This document shows positions 46,520 to 55,634 of a DNA stretch of 64,000 nucleotides, piece after piece. Position 1 is the stretch's first letter, and each line of letters begins with the position of its first letter. The notes beneath the pieces are model-generated. The model saw only the letters and a program-made list of their open reading frames with translations, did no database searches and had not been told where the DNA came from. The DNA lies in the NCBI RefSeq assembly GCF_000381545.1, contig NZ_KB906674.1:151814-215813 (forward strand). Direction: 5' to 3'. The stretch is from Rhodonellum psychrophilum GCM71 = DSM 17998 (GTDB lineage: Bacteria; Bacteroidota; Bacteroidia; Cytophagales; Cyclobacteriaceae). Made by a program: the position numbers and the translations under genes.

Positions 46520-46655
46520 GAGGAAATTTTATTCGGTTGGCTATATTTACTTACCGGATATATACTTCAATTGTTATTTTTTCAAGACAACTTTTCAACT
46601 TGGGGATCTCTTGTGGTCGGCGCTTTAATTATGTGAACGACTCCAATAAACCCAA

Positions 46656-48107
46656 ATGACAATGAAATATCTAATTAATCTGCTAGGAAGCACGTTGATG
46701 ATGGTCTACCTGGCGAATCCGAGCCAAGCCAAAGATTCTCTGGCCCTTTCCTCCAACGAAAGGCAGGTGGATTTGACCGACCATTCCTACAAACCCCTTA
46801 CCCTCAATCTCAGCGAAGATGGTTCCAAATATGTCAGGTTTCTGATTTGGAATCAGATCTGGGCACGGGTTACTGAAAACAACCCCGGTACGCTTGGGGT
46901 AAATGGATCTCCACAACGCAATTCTGCCGATATGGGGATGAGAAGAGCGCGGGTTTTGGCATATGCCCAAGTTTCTCCCCGATTTCTTGTCCTTACCCAC
47001 TTCGGAATAAATAACCAAACATTTATCAATGGTGGCGTTCCGGGCGGAGGGGGCACTGGGAATCCGGGATTGCTTCCGGTGGCCACCGATCCAGAAACAG
47101 GTTTTGGAACCGCAAATGCCCTTTCCGCCAAAAAACCCCAATTGTTTTTTCATGACATCTGGACCGAATACAAAGTGTTCAATGAACTTTATATCGGTAT
47201 GGGACTTCATTACTGGAACGGAATCTCAAGAATGAGCAGCCATAGCACCTTGAATTTTATGGCTGTGGATGCTCCGATTTTCAACTGGCCATTGATTGAA
47301 TTGACGGACCAGTTTGCCCGACAATTCGGTTTTTACGCAAAAGGTCAACTTGGGAAATGGGATTATCGGCTTGCCTTAAACAAACCCTTTGCCGTGGGCA
47401 ATGGCGGAAGATACGATGAGGCACGCCAAAGACCCATTTCTGCCAATATCGTCAATGACAGTTGGGCCACACAGGGATATATCGCTTACCAGTTTTTGGA
47501 AAAAGAGAACAACAAGCTGCCATTTTTTGTCGGGAGTTATTTGGGAACGAAAAAAGTCTTTAATTTAGGTGGAGGTTGGCACCATCATCCGGGAGCAACT
47601 TCCTCTAAAAATGCGTCAGGAGTGGTCCAAAACCATGACATTTCGCTGATAGGTTTGGATGCTTTTCTTGATATACCCTTGAACAAAAACTCTGGGACGG
47701 CCCTCACTACTTATGCCGTGTTTTACAATTATGATTTTGGCCCCAATTATATTCGGAATGTAGGGATCATGAATGTAGGTTTTGGTGCAGGAACTTCGCA
47801 GAATGGACCGGGAAATGCACAGCCGACGATCGGCACCGGAAATATCTTTTATACCCAATCGGGTTTTCTCCTTCCAAAGAAAATCCTTGGTGAAAAGGGC
47901 CGCTTGCAACCCTTCGGGGCGCTTACGCACAAAAATTTCCAATACTTTGACGAGGGTTCTTGGCAATATGATCTTGGTTTGAATTACTACATTAACAGTC
48001 ATCATGCCAAAATCACCTTTCAATACAGCCAACGGCCTCTCTTTGAAAACTTTATACAATCCGGTTCTGCCGGGGAATTCATCTTGCAAACACAAATATT
48101 TCTTTAA
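46656..48107 (+). CDS. Outer membrane porin-like protein (483 aa)
   Basis: A 483-aa beta-barrel protein with signal peptide MTMKYLINLLGSTLMMVYLANPSQA. Its body has alternating-strand pattern, tyrosine- and glycine-rich turns (FLIWNQIWARV, GMGLHYWNGISR, NYYINSHHAKITFQYSQ), and an aromatic C-terminus (FILQTQIFL), as in phosphate-selective (OprP/O-like) or general porins. No TonB plug is present, so it is a passive channel. It lies 14 bp upstream of the DUF4212 symporter subunit, suggesting that it delivers small organic acids to the inner-membrane symporter. Confidence 0.85.
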   Translation: MTMKYLINLLGSTLMMVYLANPSQAKDSLALSSNERQVDLTDHSYKPLTLNLSEDGSKYVRFLIWNQIWARVTENNPGTLGVNGSPQRNSADMGMRRARVLAYAQVSPRFLVLTHFGINNQTFINGGVPGGGGTGNPGLLPVATDPETGFGTANALSAKKPQLFFHDIWTEYKVFNELYIGMGLHYWNGISRMSSHSTLNFMAVDAPIFNWPLIELTDQFARQFGFYAKGQLGKWDYRLALNKPFAVGNGGRYDEARQRPISANIVNDSWATQGYIAYQFLEKENNKLPFFVGSYLGTKKVFNLGGGWHHHPGATSSKNASGVVQNHDISLIGLDAFLDIPLNKNSGTALTTYAVFYNYDFGPNYIRNVGIMNVGFGAGTSQNGPGNAQPTIGTGNIFYTQSGFLLPKKILGEKGRLQPFGALTHKNFQYFDEGSWQYDLGLNYYINSHHAKITFQYSQRPLFENFIQSGSAGEFILQTQIFL

Positions 48108-48121
48108 ACCCCAAAATACAT

Positions 48122-48385
48122 ATGTCAAACAACAAACTACGCATGCAGGAGTACTGGAAAAAGAACCTCAAAACTCTTTTTATCCTGCTCTCCATTTGGT
48201 TTCTGGTTTCCTTCGGATTTGGAATCCTCCTGGTAGAACCGCTCAACTCCATCAAAATGGGGGGCTTCAAACTGGGTTTCTGGTTTGCCCAGCAGGGCTC
48301 TATTTATTCTTTTGTCATTCTGATTTTTGTGTACGTTGTCCGCATGAATCGATTGGACAGAGAATTTGATGTAAACGAAGAATAA
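48122..48385 (+). CDS. DUF4212 sodium:solute symporter small subunit
   Basis: An 87-aa inner-membrane protein with two TM helices (TLFILLSIWFLVSFGFGILL and GSIYSFVILIFVYVVRM) and the family pattern YWKKNLK near the N-terminus. DUF4212 proteins are regularly encoded directly upstream of a VC_2705-type sodium:solute symporter, as here (25 bp before it). Confidence 0.9.
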   Translation: MSNNKLRMQEYWKKNLKTLFILLSIWFLVSFGFGILLVEPLNSIKMGGFKLGFWFAQQGSIYSFVILIFVYVVRMNRLDREFDVNEE

Positions 48386-48410
48386 CCCAACCTCTAAAAC
48401 TAAAATCACT

Positions 48411-50114
48411 ATGGATATTTTAACTTGGACCTACATACTGGTCGGGGCTTCCTTTGCACTTTATATCGGGATTGCCATTGCCACCAGGGCAGGCTCTACC
48501 AAAGAATTTTATACTGCCGGCGGTGGGGTTTCCCCTTTGGCCAATGGCATGGCGACTGCCGCAGATTGGATGTCGGCGGCCTCCTTCATCTCCATGGCGG
48601 GGATTATCGCTTTCTCGGGATATGACGGATCTGTTTACCTGATGGGATGGACGGGTGGTTATGTCCTACTTGCTTTGCTTTTGGCACCCTATCTCAGGAA
48701 ATTCGGGAAATTCACGGTTCCTGATTTTGTGGGGGACAGGTACTACTCCAACAAAGCTAGGGTAGTGGCTGTTATCTGTGCGCTCTTTATCTCTTTCACC
48801 TATGTGGCGGGACAAATGAGAGGCGTGGGCATCGTTTTCTCCAGATATTTGGAAGTAGATATCAATACGGGCGTATATATCGGGATGGGCATTGTCTTCT
48901 TCTACGCGGTTTTGGGAGGAATGAAAGGCATCACCTATACCCAAGTTGCCCAATATTGTGTTTTGATTTTTGCCTTTATGGTTCCCGCGATTTTCGTTTC
49001 CATGCAGCTCACCGGCAATCCAATTCCACAATTGGGATTGGGAGGAACGGTTGAAGGGGGAGAATTCCTTCTTGACAAATTGGATGGTGTATTGGGGGAT
49101 CTTGGCTTTGCTGAATATACCTCAGGACGGAAGGACATGATCGATATTTTCGCCATTACGCTGGCCTTGATGGTGGGTACGGCTGGACTTCCACACGTGA
49201 TCGTGAGATTTTTCACTGTCCCACGGGTGAAGGATGCGCGTCTTTCTGCAGGATATGCCTTGGTTTTTATTGCGATCCTTTATACCACAGCACCTGCAGT
49301 GGCAGCTTTTGGGATTTACAATGCGATCAATACGGTGGCAGACAAGCCTGTAAACGATTTGCCGGTCTGGGTGGACAATTGGAAGAAAACCAATTTGATC
49401 ACCATCAACGACATCAACGGGGACGGAATTGTTCAATACACGCCTAACCCAGCGACCAACGAGATGATTATCGACAAGGATATCATGGTTTTGGCCGCGC
49501 CGGAAATCGCGAAATTGCCCAATTGGGTTGTTGGACTTGTTGCCGCCGGAGGAATGGCTGCAGCACTTTCCACAGCGGCAGGCTTGCTTTTGGTGATTTC
49601 CACATCCGTTTCAAGGGATTTGTTCAGGACTTTCAGACCTTCCATGACCGAAAAGACGGAGCTTAGAATCGCCAGGGGAGCAGCGGCAGTTGCAGTGATC
49701 ATCGCAGGTTGGTTCGGGATCAACCCTCCGGGATTTGTGGCGGAAGTCGTCGCCTTTGCCTTTGGATTGGCTGCGGCGTCCTTTTTCCCTGTGATCATCA
49801 TGGGGATTTTCTCCAGCAGGATGAACAAAGAAGGGGCCATTGCCGGGATGATTTCGGGATTGGTATTCACCCTTGGTTATATCACCTACTTTAAATTTGG
49901 GGTCAATCTATTCGGCCTATCTCCCGAATCGGTTACCTCCAGCAATTGGTGGTTTGGTATCTCTCCAGAGGGGATTGGATCCATCGGGATGCTGATCAAT
50001 TTTGTGGCTTGTTTTATCGTTTCCAAACTCACCCCAGCACCACCACAGTATGTGCAGGACATGATTCAGGAAATCAGGATCCCAAGAGGAGCTGGAAAAG
50101 CACAAGAGCATTGA
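48411..50114 (+). CDS. Sodium:solute symporter (SSS family, ActP/VC_2705 type)
   Basis: A 567-aa Na+-coupled importer with about 13 TM helices. SSS marks: TKEFYTAGGGVSPLANGMA (TM2), MAGIIAFSGYDGSVY, RPSMTEKTELRIARGAAAVA, and GAIAGMISGLVFTLGYI in the C-terminal part. With the DUF4212 gene before it, and a kinase, response regulator and acs after it, it fits the acetate/short monocarboxylate subgroup. An inserted loop of about 60 residues (NTVADKPVNDLPVWVDN to DIMVLAAPEI) is typical of this subgroup. The substrate is inferred from context only. Confidence 0.92.
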   Translation: MDILTWTYILVGASFALYIGIAIATRAGSTKEFYTAGGGVSPLANGMATAADWMSAASFISMAGIIAFSGYDGSVYLMGWTGGYVLLALLLAPYLRKFGKFTVPDFVGDRYYSNKARVVAVICALFISFTYVAGQMRGVGIVFSRYLEVDINTGVYIGMGIVFFYAVLGGMKGITYTQVAQYCVLIFAFMVPAIFVSMQLTGNPIPQLGLGGTVEGGEFLLDKLDGVLGDLGFAEYTSGRKDMIDIFAITLALMVGTAGLPHVIVRFFTVPRVKDARLSAGYALVFIAILYTTAPAVAAFGIYNAINTVADKPVNDLPVWVDNWKKTNLITINDINGDGIVQYTPNPATNEMIIDKDIMVLAAPEIAKLPNWVVGLVAAGGMAAALSTAAGLLLVISTSVSRDLFRTFRPSMTEKTELRIARGAAAVAVIIAGWFGINPPGFVAEVVAFAFGLAAASFFPVIIMGIFSSRMNKEGAIAGMISGLVFTLGYITYFKFGVNLFGLSPESVTSSNWWFGISPEGIGSIGMLINFVACFIVSKLTPAPPQYVQDMIQEIRIPRGAGKAQEH

Positions 50115-50148
50115 GGATCCTTAGAAAATAGTAATTCCAAATAGGGGA

Positions 50149-50184
50149 CTCCGGCAAGGGAATTGTCGGAGCTTCCCTTTTTTT
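50149..50184 (+). terminator. Terminator-like hairpin after the symporter gene
   Basis: A 9-bp stem CTCCGGCAA / TTGTCGGAG (one G-T pair) with a GGGA loop, followed after CTTCCC by a T-run. It separates the porin-symporter genes from the kinase genes; some read-through is likely. Confidence 0.65.
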
Positions 50185-50226
50185 CGAGGTTGAAATGGGT
50201 TATCTTATTTGAAAACCAATAAAAAA

Positions 50227-50436
50227 ATGAAAGCAGCACTGAAGGGTCAGTATTTATGGGTGATTTTTTTTCTGGGGATATTCCTTTTGAATTATCCCGT
50301 ACTTTCCATTTACAACATCCCCGAGGTATGGTACGGGATACCGGTGCTTTACCTGCTTGTTTTCCTTATTTGGGCATTCCTGATTTTGGTTACTTTCCTG
50401 GTCTTGCACAAATCTGACAAGAAGAAAGATGCTTAG
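50227..50436 (+). CDS. Small two-TM membrane protein upstream of the kinase (69 aa)
   Basis: A 69-aa inner-membrane protein, ATG 50227 (MKAALKGQYLWVIFFLG); a TTG six codons upstream is less likely. Two TM helices (LWVIFFLGIFLLNYPVLSIY and VLYLLVFLIWAFLILVTFLVL) are followed by a lysine-rich tail (HKSDKKKDA). It resembles DUF3311-type subunits that accompany SSS transporters. Its stop overlaps the ATG of the SLC5-kinase by 8 nt, so the two are made together and perhaps form one complex. Confidence 0.83.
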   Translation: MKAALKGQYLWVIFFLGIFLLNYPVLSIYNIPEVWYGIPVLYLLVFLIWAFLILVTFLVLHKSDKKKDA

Positions 50437-53170
50437 CAATGGGGTGATCATATCGTTTACCTTTGGGTATTTGGTCCTGCTTTTTGCCATCGCCTGGTTT
50501 TCCGAAAAATCCGAAAAAAGCGGGCGTCGGCTGTCCACCAATCCCTATGTATATTCCCTTTCTTTGGCGGTTTATTGTACCGCTTGGACGTATTATGGCT
50601 CTGTGGGAAGGGCTGCTACCAATGGCTTGGAGTTTTTGACGATTTATATTGGCCCCAGTTTGATCGCCCCTCTTTGGTGGATCGTGATGCGGAAAATCAT
50701 CAGGATCTGTAAGGTCCAACAGCTTTCCTCCATCGCCGACTTCATCTCCAGCAGATATGGCAAAAATGTGACCCTTGGGGGTATTGTGACGATTTTCTCT
50801 TTATTGGGAATCTTGCCCTATACCGCACTTCAGATCAAGGCGGTGGCTTCTTCCTTTGATATTATGAGTGTTTCGGAGGTGGGTTATGAACTTTTGTCGG
50901 CACCCTTTTATAAGGATTCCGCTTTTTATTTGGCCCTCGGCTTGGCTTTGTTTACGGTTTTGTTTGGCACCAGGCATATCGAAGCCACGGCCAGACACGA
51001 GGGTATGGTGATGGCAATCGCCTTCGAATCCATTTTCAAGCTGCTGGCATTTTTGGTGGTAGGCGTGTTTGTAAGCTTTTTTGTCTTCGATGGTTTTGGG
51101 GATATTTTTGCACAGGCCTCCGCAAAAGGACTCGAGGATCTCTTTGTCCTTCAGGGGGAAAACAATGCTTCGGAATGGTTCTGGATGAGTGTTCTTTCGA
51201 TGATGGCCGTGCTTTTCCTTCCCCGGCAATTTCAGATGGGCGTCATCGAAAACAACAATGAAAAGCATTTGGATACGGCGATGTGGCTTTTTCCCCTTTA
51301 CCTTTTGTTGATCAATATTTTTGTGTTGCCTATCGCCTTGGGGGGATTGGTTTATTTCCCGACTGGGACTGTCGATGCAGACACCTTTGTACTGGCACTT
51401 CCCATTGCGTTTGATCAGGAATGGATGGCCTTATTGGTTTATCTGGGAGGATTTTCGGCAGCGACGGGAATGATCATCGTTTCCACGATTGCCTTGAGTA
51501 CGATGGTAAGCAACAACCTGGTTATGCCCTTACTGCTGGTCAACGATGGATTCCAAAAAAGGTACCAGCACCGATTGGGAAGCATTCTGATTTGGACCAG
51601 AAGAGTCACCATTTTTGGGATCATTCTGTTGGCCTACATTTATTACAAGCAGATTGCCGGACAGTTTTCTTTGGTTTCCATTGGCTTGATATCCTTTGTG
51701 GCGATAGCCCAATTTACCCCGGCCATCATTGGTGGGATTTTCTGGAAGAAGGGTGCCCGATTGGGTGCGCTATCAGGGATCCTTGCCGGATTTGTGCTGT
51801 GGTTTTATACCTTGGTGGTACCGACGATGATTACTGCAGGTTACCTGTCGCCGAGCATCATGACCGATGGACTCTTCGGTTTGGGATTTCTTAAACCCTA
51901 TTCCCTTTTGGGTTTGGACGAGATGAGTTATGTCACCCATGGGTTGTTTTACAGCCTTTCGGTAAACTTGATCTTGTACCTTGTCGTATCCTTATTTTCC
52001 CAGCAAAGTTCCAAAGAACACAATCAGGCTGTGATTTTTGTCGATATTTTCAAATACAGCAGCGCTTTGGACAGCTCCATAGTCTGGAAAGGGCAGGCAT
52101 TTTTGCCAGACCTGAAGTCCTTGTTGGACAATTTTCTCGGGAATGAAAAAACAGAAATGGCACTCGATGAATACAGGCAAATCAGCGGAAAAACCTTGAC
52201 CTCAGGCATCTACGCGGATCCGGAGCTGGTGAGTTACTCCGAAAGGCTGCTTTCAGGGATCATCGGGTCGGCTTCGGCCAGGATCATGGTGGCCTCCGTG
52301 GTCAAGGAGGAGGAGATCAGCATGGAAGAGGTAATCGGAATCCTCAGGGAAACCCAGGAACTGAAATCGCTGAACGAAAAGCTCAACCTGAAGACAAGGG
52401 AATTGAAAAAAGCATCAGATAAACTCCAGAAAATGAATGAAGCCTTGAGGATGAATGACATGCTGAAAGATGAGTTTATCTCCACCGTAACCCATGAGAT
52501 GAAAACTCCGCTGACCTCGATCAGGGCATTTTCCGAGATCTTGTTGGATGAAGATATTGAGGATGCCGACAGAAAGCGATTTTTGGAAATTATTATCCAG
52601 GAAACGCAAAGGATGACCAGATTGATCGATCAGGTACTGGACCTGGAGCGCTTTGATTCGGGAAGACAGAAAATGAATTTTGAAAAGACAGACCCCAAAA
52701 TCTGTATTTTGCAGTCCGCCGATAGCATGATGCAGGTTTTTAGGGAAAAAAATATCGACTTCAGTATCCATCTCAATTTTGAAACGCAGGAGTTGATGAT
52801 CGATGAGGACAGGATCAAACAAGTGGTGCTGAACCTGCTGTCCAATGCAGCCAAATTTGCAGCAAGCAAAATAAGGCTCGTGGGATTTGAGAGCCCGATG
52901 GGCTTGATGGTTCAAGTTTGCGATGATGGAAAAGGGATAAAGGAGGAAGAACTGCCGTATATATTCGAAAAGTTTTACCAGGCCAATAACCAAACGAGCA
53001 AAAAACCGATCGGAAGTGGGTTGGGCTTGGCCATTTCCAAAAAAATCATAGAATACCATGGAGGGGAGCTATCGGTGAAAAGATTGGAGGGAATGACTTG
53101 CTTTGAATTTACCCTGCCTTTCCAAAGTGAGAAAATAAAGTTGAACCAGGAAAAAAACAATCATGATTAA
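50429..53170 (+). CDS. SLC5-domain sensor histidine kinase (CbrA/CrbS-like)
   Basis: A 913-aa membrane protein that joins an SSS transporter-like domain to a kinase. TM domain at about 1-510 (YVYSLSLAVYCTAWTYYGSV, GGFSAATGMIIVSTIALSTM, LARRFT-like SSS turns), then a STAC-like linker (HNQAVIFVDIFKYSSALD), a coiled coil (LNEKLNLKTRELKKASDKL), HisKA with H689 in STVTHEMKTPLTSIRAFSE, and HATPase with VVLNLLSNAAKFA and GSGLGLAISKKIIEYHGGE. This layout is that of CbrA/CrbS, where the transporter part modulates signalling by substrate. It overlaps its neighbours on both sides by 8 nt. Confidence 0.93.
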   Translation: MLSNGVIISFTFGYLVLLFAIAWFSEKSEKSGRRLSTNPYVYSLSLAVYCTAWTYYGSVGRAATNGLEFLTIYIGPSLIAPLWWIVMRKIIRICKVQQLSSIADFISSRYGKNVTLGGIVTIFSLLGILPYTALQIKAVASSFDIMSVSEVGYELLSAPFYKDSAFYLALGLALFTVLFGTRHIEATARHEGMVMAIAFESIFKLLAFLVVGVFVSFFVFDGFGDIFAQASAKGLEDLFVLQGENNASEWFWMSVLSMMAVLFLPRQFQMGVIENNNEKHLDTAMWLFPLYLLLINIFVLPIALGGLVYFPTGTVDADTFVLALPIAFDQEWMALLVYLGGFSAATGMIIVSTIALSTMVSNNLVMPLLLVNDGFQKRYQHRLGSILIWTRRVTIFGIILLAYIYYKQIAGQFSLVSIGLISFVAIAQFTPAIIGGIFWKKGARLGALSGILAGFVLWFYTLVVPTMITAGYLSPSIMTDGLFGLGFLKPYSLLGLDEMSYVTHGLFYSLSVNLILYLVVSLFSQQSSKEHNQAVIFVDIFKYSSALDSSIVWKGQAFLPDLKSLLDNFLGNEKTEMALDEYRQISGKTLTSGIYADPELVSYSERLLSGIIGSASARIMVASVVKEEEISMEEVIGILRETQELKSLNEKLNLKTRELKKASDKLQKMNEALRMNDMLKDEFISTVTHEMKTPLTSIRAFSEILLDEDIEDADRKRFLEIIIQETQRMTRLIDQVLDLERFDSGRQKMNFEKTDPKICILQSADSMMQVFREKNIDFSIHLNFETQELMIDEDRIKQVVLNLLSNAAKFAASKIRLVGFESPMGLMVQVCDDGKGIKEEELPYIFEKFYQANNQTSKKPIGSGLGLAISKKIIEYHGGELSVKRLEGMTCFEFTLPFQSEKIKLNQEKNNHD

Positions 53171-53519
53171 AATCCTCATTGTCGACGATGAGCCCAATAT
53201 TCTCCTTTCCTTGGAGTTTCTTTTCAAGAAAGAGGGTTACCATGTCTTTATTGCCCGGGACGGAGAGGAAGCCCTGGACATCATTGCAGAAAATCTTCCT
53301 GAACTGATTATTTTGGACATCATGATGCCCAATGTAGATGGATACGAAGTGGCAAAGCATCTTCGAGAGAAACACAAAGGAATAAAAATCATCTTCCTGA
53401 CTGCCAAAAGCAAACAGCAGGACATCCAAAAGGGCCTGGACTTGGGAGCCGATTTGTACTTGGTCAAGCCTTTCTCAACCAAGGAACTGGTCGCAAAAGT
53501 CAAAACATTACTGAATTAA
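53163..53519 (+). CDS. Single-domain response regulator (receiver only)
   Basis: A 118-aa receiver with acidic pair DDE (ILIVDDEPNILLSLEF), phospho-acceptor Asp 52 (LIILDIMMPNVDGYE), Thr (IIFLTAKSK) and Lys (LYLVKPFSTKELVAKV). It ends right after the fifth helix, with no DNA-binding or enzymatic output domain. It overlaps the kinase gene by 8 nt and is clearly its partner. In the CrbSR system of gammaproteobacteria the regulator carries a LuxR-type HTH, so signal output here must differ (for example by protein-protein contact or phosphotransfer). Confidence 0.93.
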   Translation: MIKILIVDDEPNILLSLEFLFKKEGYHVFIARDGEEALDIIAENLPELIILDIMMPNVDGYEVAKHLREKHKGIKIIFLTAKSKQQDIQKGLDLGADLYLVKPFSTKELVAKVKTLLN

Positions 53520-53550
53520 ATCAATTACGATAACCTAAAATATAAACATT

Positions 53551-55443
53551 ATGAGTGATAGGATACATACCCTGAGTGGTTACTTTCATGAATATCAAAA
53601 ATCAATCGCAGAGCCCGAAAAATTCTGGGCGAGGATTGGGGATTCTTTCCACTGGAAAAAGAACTGGGACAAAGTGCTCGAATGGGATTTTGAAGGCCCG
53701 GATGTAAAATGGTTTGTCAACGGAAAGCTCAATATTACCGAAAACATACTCGAAAGGCATCTTTTTACGATTGGGGACAGAGCCGCGATCATTTGGGAAC
53801 CCAATGATCCAACCGAAGCGGGAAGAACAATCACCTACAAGGAGCTTTACCATGAAGTTTGCCGTTTTTCAAATGCCCTGAAAGCCAAGGGAATTGGCAA
53901 AGGGGACAAAGTGATCATTTACATGCCGATGGTGCCGGAAGCTGCCATTGCGATGTTGGCTTGTGCCAGAATCGGGGCAGTGCATTCGGTGGTATTTGCA
54001 GGTTTTAGTTCCAACGCCCTTTCAGATCGGATCATTGACTGCAATGCAAAGGCGGTACTTACTTCCGATGGGAATTTCAGGGGAAACAAAACGATACCTG
54101 TAAAGGCAATCGTGGATGAAGCCTTGGAAAAAGCCAGTGTGGAAACGGTCATTGTTTACCAAAGAACGGGACAAGAGGTCACCATGAAAGAAGGCCGCGA
54201 TCATTGGTGGCATGAAGTGATCGAAGGACAGGAAGACACGAATAAGGCAGAGGAAATGGACAGTGAAGACATGCTCTTCATCCTTTACACTTCTGGCTCG
54301 ACCGGAAAACCCAAAGGGGTGGTGCACACCACAGGTGGCTATATGGTCTATACCAAATATTCGTTTGAAAATGTGTTTCAATATTCACCCGGGGATGTCT
54401 TCTGGTGTACGGCAGACATTGGGTGGATTACCGGCCATTCCTATATCGTGTATGGCCCTTTATTGGCCGGCGCCACTTCCATCATGTTTGAGGGAGTGCC
54501 TACCTATCCCCATCCGGGAAGATTTTGGGAGGTAGTGGAAAAGTACAAAGTCAACCAATTTTATACCGCTCCCACTGCCATCAGGGCTTTGATGGCCTAC
54601 GGAACTGATCCGATTCAGCCTTACGATTTGAGTTCATTGAAAGTCATCGGCTCTGTGGGAGAACCCATCAACGAAGAAGCATGGCATTGGTACCATACCC
54701 ATATCGGAAAGACCAAATGCCCAATAGTGGATACTTGGTGGCAGACTGAAACAGGGGGGATTATGGTTTCGCCTTTGGCCGGGATCACTCCTACCAAACC
54801 CGCCTATGCCACATTGCCTCTGCCCGGTATCCAGCTGAGTATTGTGGATCCCGAAGGAAAGGAATTGACAGGCAATTCTGTGGAAGGCAATCTGTGCATC
54901 AAATTCCCTTGGCCAGGCATGGTCAGGACCATCTACGGGGACCATGAAAGGTGTAAGCAGACCTATTTTTCAACCTACAAGGGAATGTACTTTACAGGTG
55001 ACGGGGTCAAGCGTGACCATGACGGTTACTACAGGATTTTGGGTCGTGTGGACGATGTCATGAATGTTTCCGGACATCGGTTGGGAACTGCCGAAGTGGA
55101 AAATGCGATCAACGAACATCCATTGGTGCTAGAATCCGCAGTGGTGGGTTATCCCCACGATATCAAGGGACAGGGGATTTATGCCTATGTTATCTGCGAC
55201 ATGAAAAACAGGACCGAGGAAAACCTGGTCAACGAAATCAAGGAAATGGTCACCAAAATCATTGGGGCCATTGCCAGACCGGATAAGATTCAGATTGTGA
55301 GCGGATTGCCCAAGACCCGCTCCGGAAAGATCATGAGAAGGATTCTCCGAAAAGTTGCCGAAGGAGATCTGGGAAGTTTGGGAGATACGTCTACCTTGAT
55401 GGATCCAGAAGTGGTGACCGAAATCATGGAAGGTAGAAAATAA
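53551..55443 (+). CDS. acs: Acetate--CoA ligase (acetyl-CoA synthetase)
   Basis: A 630-aa ANL-superfamily enzyme that makes acetyl-CoA from acetate, ATP and CoA. N-terminal Acs cap (YFHEYQKSIAEPEKFWARI), ATP-binding YTSGSTGKPKGVVHTTGGY, adenylation motif DTWWQTETGGIMV, VSGHRLGTAEVENAI hinge region, and the C-terminal PKTRSGKIMRR with the catalytic, acetylation-sensitive Lys 593. It is 31 bp after the response regulator and belongs with the upstream symporter and kinase genes. A terminator follows. Confidence 0.97.
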   Translation: MSDRIHTLSGYFHEYQKSIAEPEKFWARIGDSFHWKKNWDKVLEWDFEGPDVKWFVNGKLNITENILERHLFTIGDRAAIIWEPNDPTEAGRTITYKELYHEVCRFSNALKAKGIGKGDKVIIYMPMVPEAAIAMLACARIGAVHSVVFAGFSSNALSDRIIDCNAKAVLTSDGNFRGNKTIPVKAIVDEALEKASVETVIVYQRTGQEVTMKEGRDHWWHEVIEGQEDTNKAEEMDSEDMLFILYTSGSTGKPKGVVHTTGGYMVYTKYSFENVFQYSPGDVFWCTADIGWITGHSYIVYGPLLAGATSIMFEGVPTYPHPGRFWEVVEKYKVNQFYTAPTAIRALMAYGTDPIQPYDLSSLKVIGSVGEPINEEAWHWYHTHIGKTKCPIVDTWWQTETGGIMVSPLAGITPTKPAYATLPLPGIQLSIVDPEGKELTGNSVEGNLCIKFPWPGMVRTIYGDHERCKQTYFSTYKGMYFTGDGVKRDHDGYYRILGRVDDVMNVSGHRLGTAEVENAINEHPLVLESAVVGYPHDIKGQGIYAYVICDMKNRTEENLVNEIKEMVTKIIGAIARPDKIQIVSGLPKTRSGKIMRRILRKVAEGDLGSLGDTSTLMDPEVVTEIMEGRK

Positions 55444-55449
55444 AGAGAA

Positions 55450-55493
55450 GCCGGAAGACAGAAGAAATAAATCTTCGGTCTTCCGGCATTTCG
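55450..55493 (+). terminator. Terminator-like hairpin after acs
   Basis: A 10-bp stem GCCGGAAGAC / GTCTTCCGGC with a further inner AGAAGA/TCTTC pairing; the following T-run is short (ATTTCG). It lies 6 bp after the acs stop. Confidence 0.65.
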
Positions 55494-55634
55494 TCTACGG
55501 CAAGAAATGAATTTGGCTTACAAATGGGGTAATTTATTAACTTGGAAACAGACACCACTATTGGATGTCGGAGTTCAGCTGCATAAGCTAAACTGCCGCC
55601 TTCCGCCAGCCTCTTATCTCATTAACCCAAAATT